Assembly: GCA_002378125.1 (NCBI GenBank)
Contig: DFRF01000035.1
Coordinates: 1,170-23,576, forward strand
Direction: 5' to 3'
Source of the DNA: Rhodospirillaceae bacterium UBA3470
Lineage (GTDB): Bacteria > Pseudomonadota > Alphaproteobacteria > Rhodospirillales > Casp-alpha2
Length of the DNA stretch: 22,407 nucleotides
This document shows, piece after piece, positions 14,715 to 22,374 of this stretch. How positions within the stretch are numbered: the first letter of the stretch is position 1; each line of letters begins with the position of its first letter. The position numbers were made by a program, and so were the translations under genes. Below the pieces are notes generated by a model, which was given only the letters and a program-made list of their open reading frames with translations, did no database searches and was not told the DNA's origin.

Positions 14715-15482
14715 ATGAAAAACCGTTTTGATCTGACCGGGAAGGTTGCCCTGGTAACGGGCGGGTCTAGCGGCCTCGGCCGGCATTTCGCTCTGACGCT
14801 GGCGGCTGCCGGTGCCACCGTGGCCGTGGCAGCCCGGCGCGACGACAAGGTCGCCGAGGTTGCCTCAGAGATCGCCGCCGCCGGTGGTCAGGTTGTGCGT
14901 GTCGCCCTGGACGTCACCAATCGCGAAAGCATCGCCGATGCCTTCGAGACCGTCGAGCGCGAGGCTGGGACCGTGACCGTCCTGGTCAACAACGCAGGCA
15001 TCGCCCAGCGCGACATGGCCTTGGATGTCAGCGAGGACCATTGGGATCAGGTCATTGGCACCAACCTCACCGGGGTCTGGGCTGTCGCTCAGGAGGCAGC
15101 GAGACGTATGGTCAAAGGTGAAGTCGGTGGCAGCATCGTGTCCATTGCCTCTCTGCTGTCTAAGCGCGTCTCTCCGGGGATCATGCCCTATGCCGTTTCC
15201 AAGGCCGGCGTCGCCCACATGACCCGCGCTCTGGCCGTGGAATGGGCCCAGCACGGCATCCGTGTAAACGCTATCGCGCCGGGCTATTTCGAGACGGAGT
15301 TGAACCGTGAATATCTGCGCAGCGATTACGCCCAGACCATGATCAAGCGCATCCCCTTCCGACGCATCGGTGAGTTGGAAGAATTGTCCGGGCCACTTCT
15401 TATGCTCTGCTCCGACGCGGGCAGCTACGTGAGCGGCACCGTGATCAGCGTCGACGGGGCGCACGCAGTTAATCCATTCTAA
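14715..15482 (+). CDS. short-chain dehydrogenase/reductase (classical SDR)
   Basis: A 255-residue classical SDR. The cofactor motif TGGSSGLG is at 15-22, the NNAG motif at 92-95, catalytic Ser146, and the Tyr159-x-x-x-Lys163 pair in MPYAVSKAG. It ends VSGTVISVDGAHAVNPF, as usual for NAD(P)-dependent ketoreductases or alcohol dehydrogenases of the FabG-like group. ARRDD after the second strand suggests NADP preference, a weak clue. ATG 14715 is chosen with GGAG at 14703-14706 (8-base spacing); the GTG three bases earlier adds one residue. It follows the acyl-CoA synthetase by 5 bases, so a hydroxyacyl-CoA or oxoacyl-CoA substrate is plausible but not shown. Confidence 0.93.
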   Translation: MKNRFDLTGKVALVTGGSSGLGRHFALTLAAAGATVAVAARRDDKVAEVASEIAAAGGQVVRVALDVTNRESIADAFETVEREAGTVTVLVNNAGIAQRDMALDVSEDHWDQVIGTNLTGVWAVAQEAARRMVKGEVGGSIVSIASLLSKRVSPGIMPYAVSKAGVAHMTRALAVEWAQHGIRVNAIAPGYFETELNREYLRSDYAQTMIKRIPFRRIGELEELSGPLLMLCSDAGSYVSGTVISVDGAHAVNPF

Positions 15483-15517
15483 GTCGCAAACGCTTTTGGC
15501 TCGAGGAGGATGACGCC

Positions 15518-16411
15518 GTGATTTCCATGTTTAAAGATGACCTGCTAGCAGGCCAGCGCATTCTTGTGACTGGAGGCGGTACGGGCCTCGGGCGTGAATT
15601 TACCGAGGCCTATGCTTCTCTGGGCGCCGAGGTGCATATTTGTGGTCGTCGCGGTGCGGTCTTGGAGGAAACAGCGGCGGAAATTTCGGAAAATACCGGT
15701 TGCAACGTTTTCGCCCACGCCGCCGATATTCGTGCCGCCGGCGCAGTGGATGAAATGGTGGAGGCAATCTGGACTGATTCTGGACCTCTGACCGCTCTGG
15801 TCAACAACGCCGCCGGCCAAATCATGAGCCCCACAGACAAGCTGTCGCCCCGGGGCTTTGACGCCGTGGCGTCGACCGTCTTTCACGGGACCTATTACGC
15901 TACTCATGCGGTGGGCCGGCGTTGGATCGAGCAAGATCTAACCGGCAGCGTCGTCTCCATTCTGGTGACCTGGGTTTGGTCGGGCAGCCCCTATGTGGTG
16001 CCGTCGGCCATGTCGAAGGCGGGCATTCATGCAATGACCAAGTCCCTTGCCGTGGAATGGGCTAAATACGGTATTCGCCTCAACGCCATCGCGCCGGGGC
16101 CATTCCCGACGGAGGGGGCGTGGGCCCGACTGCGGCCCGAAGCGAAAACCGAAGGCGAAGCGAAAGATATAGCCCGCGTGCCCATGGGCCGCTACGGCGA
16201 AATGCACGAATTGCGGAACCTGGCGGTGTTTTTGGTCGCCGATGGTTGTGAATACCTCACTGGTCAAACCATTGCCATCGATGGGGCCGGGCATTTGGGC
16301 AACGGGGGTAATTACGTCCACCTCACCGGGCGTTCGGACGAGGAATGGGACGAGATCAAGATCATGGCCAAGGCTGCGTCTGACAAGGACAAGGCCGAGC
16401 GCAGCGCCTAA
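15518..16411 (+). CDS. 2,4-dienoyl-CoA reductase-like SDR with altered catalytic Tyr position
   Basis: A 297-residue SDR whose C-terminal half closely follows mitochondrial 2,4-dienoyl-CoA reductase: VVPSAMSKAG, then SLAVEWAKYGIRLNAIAPGPF, and a tail with SDEEWDEI. The cofactor motif TGGGTGLG is at 18-25 and NNAAG at 96-100. Lys167 and Ser163 match human DECR1 Lys214 and Ser210. The position of human Tyr199, 15 residues before the Lys, is Trp152 here (codon TGG at 15971-15973), and human Asn148 aligns with His123. Either the catalytic acid is replaced or the reaction differs. DECR enzymes reduce 2,4-dienoyl-CoA with NADPH during unsaturated acyl-CoA degradation. GTG 15518 is preferred as start because GAGGAGGA ends 7 bases before it; ATG 15527 is the alternative. 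The stop overlaps the convergent ligase stop by four bases. Confidence 0.88.
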   Translation: MISMFKDDLLAGQRILVTGGGTGLGREFTEAYASLGAEVHICGRRGAVLEETAAEISENTGCNVFAHAADIRAAGAVDEMVEAIWTDSGPLTALVNNAAGQIMSPTDKLSPRGFDAVASTVFHGTYYATHAVGRRWIEQDLTGSVVSILVTWVWSGSPYVVPSAMSKAGIHAMTKSLAVEWAKYGIRLNAIAPGPFPTEGAWARLRPEAKTEGEAKDIARVPMGRYGEMHELRNLAVFLVADGCEYLTGQTIAIDGAGHLGNGGNYVHLTGRSDEEWDEIKIMAKAASDKDKAERSA

Positions 16412-17922
16412 ACTGTCCCTGGCGGCCACATTTGCAGGGCTTTTTCGGTCAATCCCTTGCGGTCAACTTTACCCGGGCCGGCCAAGGGCAGTTCATTCAT
16501 CACAAGAACGCGCCGGGGGTGCTGGTAGGCTGGGCCGTTGGCCAGAGCGTGTTGCTTGACTAGGTTCTCGTCAATGGATTTGCCGGCCTGAGGGACGGCG
16601 AAGGCCACGGGTTTCATGCCCTTGATTTCGTCAGGGATAGGGACCACACAGGCCTGGTCGATATCTGGATGCGAGACCAAAACCGCCTCCACATCCGCTG
16701 GGTAAATATTCTCACCACCGCAGTTGAACATGTCGTCCGTGCGGCCGACGAAGTAGTGCGCGCCATCGACGTCGCGGCGGAATACGTCGCCAGTCTTATA
16801 CCAACCGTCCTCCGTGAACGCCTCCGCCGTTTTTTCCGGCAGGTTCAGATAGCCCGGTGAGTTCGCCGGGCATTTATGCCAGAGCTCTCCTTGGTCGGCT
16901 TCGTTGCCGCTAGCGTCAATGAGCTTTGCGCCAACGCCCTGGATCACCCAACCAACTGAGGTGGGCGGCGGGGCTGCGCCATCGCGGGCGCCGAAGACAA
17001 CGGGGCCCGATTCCGTCGTGCCATAGCCGTTCATGATGCTTGCACCGGGAAAGGTGGCTTCCACGTGGGCCCAAAGCTTCGGCGACACGGGTGCCGAACC
17101 CATGCGGACGATTTTTACTGAGGAGAGATCTGCATTCTCCGTCAACGCTGGATCGACGAACACCATAGCCAGCATGGTTGGCACGGAAGTGATCCAAGTG
17201 CATCGGAAGCGTTCAATGGCGGCGACGTAGGTATAGGCCGTGAATTCTGGCAGTAAGACGATCTGCGCCTTCGACGCCCAAGCGACAAGAGATACGCATA
17301 GCGCGTTCATGTGGTAGAGTGGTGCGGCGACAAGCAGCCGGTGTTGATCGAACGCGCCCAGGCGCGAACGCAGTGCCCAGAGGTGTCCCGCATGGGTCAA
17401 CGGAACGCCTTTTGGGCGGCCCGTGGACCCGGATGTATAAAGGATCATGGCGACATCCGTTTCGATAGCCGTGTAGACATCGAAGGGACCAGGGTGCAAG
17501 AGGGTATCGAAGCTGACCTTGCCGTCTGTATCGAAGCAGACAACTGGAACATCAGACCGAAGCGCGGCGGCCCGTTCGGCGTCACAGATGGCGAGACGGA
17601 CATCGGCGTCGACGAGGATAAATGTGATGATCTCAGCGGAGAACTTGTAGTTGATTGGCACGGCTACCAGCCCTGCGCGCAAGATACCCATGTAGGCGAT
17701 CATGAATTCCGCTCGATTTGCGGACAGCAGAGCTACTGACTGGCCGGGTTCCAGGCCGCGGGCGATCAGGCCGCGTGCACAGGCATTGGCCCGGGCGTCC
17801 AGTTCGCCGTGTGTGTATTCCCGCGGGTTGTCCCATTCGCGGCAATCGATCAGGGCGGTACGCTCGGCAGCTGCCGCAAGGTCAAAGATATCGCCGAGAT
17901 TGGTAGTGCTGGCCGAACCCAT
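16408..17922 (-). CDS. AMP-forming acyl-CoA synthetase (second)
   Basis: A 504-residue ANL-superfamily ligase, distinct from the one at 13078. Motifs: LYTSGSTGRPKG (161-172), MNGYGTTESGP, GWYKTGDVFRRD, GRTDDMFNCGGENIYPADVE and the catalytic Lys485 in LAGPGKVDRKG. The length and the FNCGGENIYP hinge fit fatty-acyl, crotonobetaine/carnitine or aryl-CoA ligases; the substrate is not assigned. It is transcribed alone on the minus strand, convergent with the DECR-like SDR and divergent from the export pair across a 162-base gap. ATG 17922 has an AAAGGA about 12 bases upstream, a modest ribosome-binding site. Two unrelated CoA ligases within 5 kb suggest the region feeds more than one acid, or a two-armed product, into CoA metabolism. 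Confidence 0.92.
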   Translation of the reverse strand: MGSASTTNLGDIFDLAAAAERTALIDCREWDNPREYTHGELDARANACARGLIARGLEPGQSVALLSANRAEFMIAYMGILRAGLVAVPINYKFSAEIITFILVDADVRLAICDAERAAALRSDVPVVCFDTDGKVSFDTLLHPGPFDVYTAIETDVAMILYTSGSTGRPKGVPLTHAGHLWALRSRLGAFDQHRLLVAAPLYHMNALCVSLVAWASKAQIVLLPEFTAYTYVAAIERFRCTWITSVPTMLAMVFVDPALTENADLSSVKIVRMGSAPVSPKLWAHVEATFPGASIMNGYGTTESGPVVFGARDGAAPPPTSVGWVIQGVGAKLIDASGNEADQGELWHKCPANSPGYLNLPEKTAEAFTEDGWYKTGDVFRRDVDGAHYFVGRTDDMFNCGGENIYPADVEAVLVSHPDIDQACVVPIPDEIKGMKPVAFAVPQAGKSIDENLVKQHALANGPAYQHPRRVLVMNELPLAGPGKVDRKGLTEKALQMWPPGTV

Positions 17923-18014
17923 TGCTGAGGCTTCCTTTGTGAATTAAGGGCGATCTTGGAGAGACCGGACAAAACCGTCAAGGTGAGGGCGGGAGAATGA
18001 AACGCCCCTTGCTA

Positions 18015-18043
18015 CCGTGACGTTGCCAAGGATGGTTTCACGG
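18015..18043. repeat. inverted repeat upstream of the export genes
   Basis: CCGTGA (18015-18020) and TCACGG (18038-18043) form a 6-bp inverted repeat with 17 bases between, in the gap between the divergent ligase and export genes. It could be a split operator or a leader hairpin; its right arm runs into a GGAGG at 18042-18046 that is too far (38 bases) from the export start codon to be its ribosome-binding site. No regulator gene lies beside it. Confidence 0.25.
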
Positions 18044-18084
18044 AGGAAGATAGTTGTTCACACAGCGAAATTATTGGCGCGGGC

Positions 18085-19233
18085 ATGCCAAAGGACGATC
18101 CTACTAAGAGCGAAACGGACGCTGCGGACAGTACCGAGTCGTCGACGCCCCGTCGCCGAGGTCCACCATTTGCATTGCTGGTCCTAATTGCCGCTTTCGT
18201 CATCGCTGGCTACTTCGGGTACCAGGAATTTCAGGAAAGGCTCGTCTCCTTGCATGAGGAAGACGCCCGCATCCAATCCGATATGATTACGGTCTCCAGC
18301 CGGGTCGCTGGCTGGATTACTGAGGTCTCTGTCGAAGAAGGTCAGGCCATCGATAGGGGGACGGCGTTGATTGTGATCGACGACCGTGCGGCGCGCGCCA
18401 CCATTGATCAATTGAACGCCCAACGAGAGGGGGTGGGTGCGGAAAAGGTACGCCTGAAGGCCCAGCAGGATCTGGTTCGGCGGCAGACCGACTCACAATT
18501 AGCGGCGGAACGCTCAGAACTTTCGGCCGCGCAGGTCACGGTCTCTAGTCTCGCGCCCCAGCTGAACCTGGCGAAGCGGGAGGTGAAGAGGACCACGCGC
18601 CTATTCCAGCAAAAGGTGGCTTCGCGCCGCCAGATGGATCAGGCGGAACAACAGCTCCAGCGTATCGAACGCGAACACGAGATTGCTGTGGCCAAGGTTA
18701 AGGGAGCGCGCGCGCGCGTTAAACAAGCGGACGCAGAGCGTGCCAAGCTCGATGTTTTGGCCGGAGATCTAGCCGTTCTGGTGAAACGCGAATCGGAGAT
18801 TTCGGCGAAGATCAAACGCCAGACCTTGGATATTGAAGATCGTATCATCGAAAGCCCAGTGAAAGGGGTCGTCGACCGGCGTTTCGCCAATGTTGGCGAA
18901 TACGTGACACCGGGGCAGCGCCTTGTACTGGTCCACGATCCGGACCGCATCTGGGTTGAGGCCAACATCAAAGAAACCCAGGTGCGTCGCTTGAAGGAGG
19001 GCCAAACCGTGATCGTGTCCGTCGACGCTTATCCGGATGAAGCTTTCGAGGGCCGTATTGAGCGTATCGGCAATACCGCCACCAGCGCCTTCGCTCTGTT
19101 GCCCAGCCCCAACCCCAGCGGAAACTTCACCAAGATCACCCAGCGTCTGCCCGTACGCATCGCTATCAACCAGCGTGATGGCCGGCTACGTCCTGGCATG
19201 ATGGTCGAGGTTACTATTGCCACCGGTCGCTAA
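18085..19233 (+). CDS. HlyD/EmrA-type membrane fusion protein
   Basis: A 382-residue periplasmic adaptor anchored by a single N-terminal membrane segment (about residues 28-45, FALLVLIAAFVIAGYFGY) after a short charged cytoplasmic tail. A biotinyl-lipoyl-like half follows (VSSRVAGWITEVSVEEGQ, 70-87), then a long Gln/Arg/Glu-rich coiled-coil hairpin (about 105-240), the returning lipoyl half (ESPVKGVVDRRFANVGEYV) and a beta-barrel with VEANIKETQVRRL. This order is that of EmrA/HlyD proteins, which link an inner-membrane pump to an outer-membrane channel. ATG 18085 is the only start that fits; no good ribosome-binding site is close. The DHA2 pump gene follows within about 30 bases. No TolC-like gene is in the window. 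Confidence 0.92.
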   Translation: MPKDDPTKSETDAADSTESSTPRRRGPPFALLVLIAAFVIAGYFGYQEFQERLVSLHEEDARIQSDMITVSSRVAGWITEVSVEEGQAIDRGTALIVIDDRAARATIDQLNAQREGVGAEKVRLKAQQDLVRRQTDSQLAAERSELSAAQVTVSSLAPQLNLAKREVKRTTRLFQQKVASRRQMDQAEQQLQRIEREHEIAVAKVKGARARVKQADAERAKLDVLAGDLAVLVKRESEISAKIKRQTLDIEDRIIESPVKGVVDRRFANVGEYVTPGQRLVLVHDPDRIWVEANIKETQVRRLKEGQTVIVSVDAYPDEAFEGRIERIGNTATSAFALLPSPNPSGNFTKITQRLPVRIAINQRDGRLRPGMMVEVTIATGR

Positions 19234-19261
19234 CGGGCCCGCCAACCGGGGCATTGAACAG

Positions 19262-20797
19262 ATGGTCGCCCGCTATGGGGCGTCCTACAAATGGATGGTA
19301 ATGATCGCGGGGCTTTTGGGTTCCATGTCCATGGTGCTGTCGGCAACCATGGTTAATGTTGCCATTCCCTCGATCATGGGCGCCTATGGAGTGGGCCAAG
19401 ACTTAGCCCAATGGGCGGCGACAGCATTCCTTACCACGATGGTGGCAAGCCAGCTTTTAAACGCTTGGATGGTAGGGGCCTTTGGACAACGAATTGTATT
19501 TAGCTTTGCTCTGGCTTTTTTCTGCGCCGGCTCATTCATTGGCTCTATAAGTCCGAACATCGAGATTCTGATTGCCAGTCGGATCATGCAAGGGTTTTCC
19601 GCTGGCCTAATTCAACCGTTGGTATTGGCTCTGGTTGTCGCCGTTTTTCCTGCCGAAAGGCGCGGTATGGCAGTCGGCGTATACGGAATGGGTGTTACAC
19701 TGGCTCCCAGCTTCGGTCCGTTTTTTGGCGGTCTAGCCATTGATGCGTTTACCTGGCGACACATTTTTGTAGCACCCATGCCGTTGGTCATGGTTGCATT
19801 TGCGATTGGCTTATTATTGATGCCGCCGAAGGGCTCACGCATTTCGCTGCCACCCTTTAATTGGACCGGGTACATCCTCGTGGCTACGGCGTTGATGTGC
19901 ATAATGAGTTACATTGGAAATGGTCATCGCTGGGGCTGGCTGTCAGATCGGTCTATGCTGTTCTTGGTAGTTGGTGCTTCGACGGCTGTGTTGTTTGTAT
20001 ACACTCAATGGCAATCGAAAAGTCCGCTAATGGACGTGACCCTGTTCACAGACCTGAGGTTTACGGCGGCTATGTTCATTGGCTTTGCCTTTGGCGCTGG
20101 AAACTTTGCCACAAATTATGCAATCCCGGTTTTTGTTCAAACGGTCCAGGGTTTCACGCCAACGGAAGCGGGGCTCGTCATCGTGCCAGCGGGTATTGTG
20201 TTGATCGCGCTCGTGCCCTTAGCGGGCCGCTTGGCGGATCGTATACCGTCCCATTATCCGATGATGATCGGTTGTGTAACCTTCGCTGTGGCAGCATTTC
20301 TATTGTCGGCTTCCGACGTAAACACACCATTTTGGACCATTGCAGCCATTACCGTATTGAGCCGAGGCGCCATCGGCATGGTGATGCCAAATTTGGGGAA
20401 GACGGCCATGGGGGCGGTCCCCGTCGATAAGCTAAACCAAGGGGCGGGCACTTACAATTTTATCCGCCAAATGGGCGGCGCGTTTGGCGTTAATATCACA
20501 GCGCTCTCCATTGACATGCAAACTGCCCATCACGCGGATATTCTGGCGGCGACCCAGACTTCGGACAATGTGGAAAGCTTGCAGGTTTTAGATCACGTTG
20601 CAAAGCTACTCCATGAAGGCGGTATTCCAGATTCGGCGTTGCAACCGGGCGCGCTGAATTACCTGAGTGATGTGATCTACGCCCAGGCGCTAACTTTTGG
20701 GTTTCAGGATTCTTTTTTCCAGATCTGTTTCGCCTTCTGTATCGCTTTGATCCCCGCATGGTTTCTGGGACGTGCGGCGGTTCGCCCATCACGTTAG
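19262..20797 (+). CDS. MFS transporter, DHA2 (EmrB/QacA-like) family
   Basis: A 511-residue major facilitator with about 14 hydrophobic segments, the DHA2 pattern. Typical blocks are MVNVAIPSIMGAYG with QWAATAFLTTMVAS, SRIMQGFSAGLIQPL, and the motif-C-like GMGVTLAPSFGPFFGGLAID followed by WRHIFVAPMPL. Together with the upstream EmrA-like adaptor it would form a tripartite exporter for drugs, lipophilic acids or pathway intermediates, driven by protons. ATG 19262 (MVARYG) is chosen; a TTG at 19217 inside the adaptor gene is open in frame but gives a Pro-rich extension of no family character. The ribosome-binding site is poor, so coupling with the adaptor is likely. By eye the codons are richer in A/T than in neighbouring genes. 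A terminator-like structure follows at once. Confidence 0.92.
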   Translation: MVARYGASYKWMVMIAGLLGSMSMVLSATMVNVAIPSIMGAYGVGQDLAQWAATAFLTTMVASQLLNAWMVGAFGQRIVFSFALAFFCAGSFIGSISPNIEILIASRIMQGFSAGLIQPLVLALVVAVFPAERRGMAVGVYGMGVTLAPSFGPFFGGLAIDAFTWRHIFVAPMPLVMVAFAIGLLLMPPKGSRISLPPFNWTGYILVATALMCIMSYIGNGHRWGWLSDRSMLFLVVGASTAVLFVYTQWQSKSPLMDVTLFTDLRFTAAMFIGFAFGAGNFATNYAIPVFVQTVQGFTPTEAGLVIVPAGIVLIALVPLAGRLADRIPSHYPMMIGCVTFAVAAFLLSASDVNTPFWTIAAITVLSRGAIGMVMPNLGKTAMGAVPVDKLNQGAGTYNFIRQMGGAFGVNITALSIDMQTAHHADILAATQTSDNVESLQVLDHVAKLLHEGGIPDSALQPGALNYLSDVIYAQALTFGFQDSFFQICFAFCIALIPAWFLGRAAVRPSR

Positions 20798-20873
20798 TTG
20801 GGCGTATTGTCGTGATAGCGGTGTGTGAGAACAATGCCATGCTTAATCGCTTTAGCTTGCCCAACTCTTTTTT
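20796..20873 (+). terminator. long-loop hairpin with T-run after the MFS gene
   Basis: AGTTGGGC (20796-20803), starting inside the MFS stop codon, pairs perfectly with GCCCAACT (20859-20866), and six T residues follow at 20868-20873. The 8-bp stem closes an unusually large 55-base loop containing a minor AGCG/CGCT pairing. The arrangement resembles an intrinsic terminator for the export operon. The remaining 100 bases to the convergent dehydrogenase gene show no gene. Confidence 0.5.
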
Positions 20874-20973
20874 CCAAGTCACTCGTGTTTGGAGCCGGTG
20901 CTAACACCTAGACTAGGGCTAAGGATCGCTATTGCAGTTTATTCAGATATAACGCCTTCCATTTCAATGCAAT

Positions 20974-22287
20974 TTATTCTGATGGCGTCGGGTGGTATTG
21001 GCCATCCAAACCCATATATTCCCGGCCATCGGTGCGATAGAAGCTATCCGCGCCAGCGTCGGCCAAGACCTTCAGCATCTTTGGCATGTGTGAGCCTGAT
21101 GCATCAATTCGCGCGATAACGTTATTGGCACCCAGCGCATCGATGATTTCAAAAGGGCCTCGAACCCAGGCGTAGCCCCACTTCATGGCGCGATCGATGC
21201 TGATCAAGTCATCTGCGATCTCGGGGATCAGGTCGGCTGCGTAGCAAAGCGTGCCACCCATAATTTTCCAAGCCACTTCGCCTACGGCGTCGTCTGCTAA
21301 CAACACGTCAAGGCTCGCGTGGGTATCGTCCAGTTGGAATCTCTCGGATGCTCGCCAATCTTCATCGAGCAGGTCAAAAATTTCCGTTTTTCGAGAGCCG
21401 TCGTCTAATTTCTGCATGCGATAAAATCCTGCACCCGCTTTGCGCCCGATTTGTCCGCGTTCTAGCATTTTGTGAATCGGGCCCGGAAGAGCAATAAAAT
21501 CCAAGCCTTTGTCGCCGGCGGGCAGATTTATTGCTAGGTTTTTGCCTACGAGGTCCATGACGTCTAAGCCAATTAGGTCGATGAGACCATAGAGACCGGT
21601 AGGTGGCAGACCCATGGGACTGGACATGAGCGCATCAATCTGTTCCATCGGGATGCCATCATCTACAGCCTCCTGCGCATAGTGTAGACCCGTCATCATC
21701 CAAAAACAGCCGATGCGATTGCCAATGAAATTCACGGTATCCTTAGCGTGGACCACCCCTTTGCCAAGCTGCGTCCCGATAAATGCTGATAGTGCATTCA
21801 TAACATCGGGCGAGGTTTGTTCTCCCGGAATTAATTCCAAGAGGCGCATGGCCTTCACAGGATTGAAGAAATGGGTGACGGCGATGTCCTTCTTCAGGCT
21901 ATCAGGCATGCCCTCGGTGATATCTCGGAGTGGGATGCCCGACGTATTGGTAGAGATCACCGAACCTTTCCGCCGCAGCGGCTCCAGTTTTTCGAATAGG
22001 GCCCGCTTGGTCGGTAGATCTTCGACCACCGCTTCGCAAATCCAGTCATAGTTGGCGACCAGGGCCAGGTCGTTATCGATTGTTCCAAAGGTAATGTTGC
22101 CAGCCTTTTTTGGATCGTCTACGGCTGGCGGTCGGCCATTGATGATCCGGTCCTTGGCCTTCTGTATGGCTTCCTCTGATACATCTAATAGGAGTACTTT
22201 GTGGTCCGTCTGCGCACACAAACCTGCTATGCCGGTGCCCATGGTGCCGCCGCCGATGACGGCGACGGATTTGATTTGGTTGGACAT
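20974..22287 (-). CDS. 3-hydroxyacyl-CoA dehydrogenase, FadN-like without hydratase domain
   Basis: A 437-residue NAD-dependent dehydrogenase oxidising 3-hydroxyacyl-CoA to 3-oxoacyl-CoA. The Rossmann motif is IGGGTMGTG (11-19); Ser116 in NTSG, the catalytic His139 in THFFNP, Glu151 in LLELIPGE (12 residues apart, as in human HADH) and Asn190 in NFIGNR are all present. Two 3HCDH C-terminal segments follow. The order and the C-terminal FYRTDGREYMGLDGQY resemble FadN-type bifunctional proteins (about 790 residues), where a linker at this point leads to an enoyl-CoA hydratase domain. Here the frame stops at 20974, and only about 175 bases remain before the convergent MFS gene. A good AGAGGG ribosome-binding site precedes ATG 22287. 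The gene may act with a separate hydratase. Confidence 0.92.
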   Translation of the reverse strand: MSNQIKSVAVIGGGTMGTGIAGLCAQTDHKVLLLDVSEEAIQKAKDRIINGRPPAVDDPKKAGNITFGTIDNDLALVANYDWICEAVVEDLPTKRALFEKLEPLRRKGSVISTNTSGIPLRDITEGMPDSLKKDIAVTHFFNPVKAMRLLELIPGEQTSPDVMNALSAFIGTQLGKGVVHAKDTVNFIGNRIGCFWMMTGLHYAQEAVDDGIPMEQIDALMSSPMGLPPTGLYGLIDLIGLDVMDLVGKNLAINLPAGDKGLDFIALPGPIHKMLERGQIGRKAGAGFYRMQKLDDGSRKTEIFDLLDEDWRASERFQLDDTHASLDVLLADDAVGEVAWKIMGGTLCYAADLIPEIADDLISIDRAMKWGYAWVRGPFEIIDALGANNVIARIDASGSHMPKMLKVLADAGADSFYRTDGREYMGLDGQYHPTPSE

Positions 22288-22374
22288 ATTATACCCTCTT
22301 TGGAACCTTTGATTTGCTAGCCTTGCGTAACCACTGCGGACGTGATTGTAAAGGTATGCAACAGGGAGTTCACC

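Noticed and set aside
14865..15464. Minus-strand open frame of 199 codons opposite the first SDR gene
   Set aside because: It is opposite a complete SDR with its catalytic Ser, Tyr and Lys. Its composition looks like reversed SDR codons and no family is recognised.
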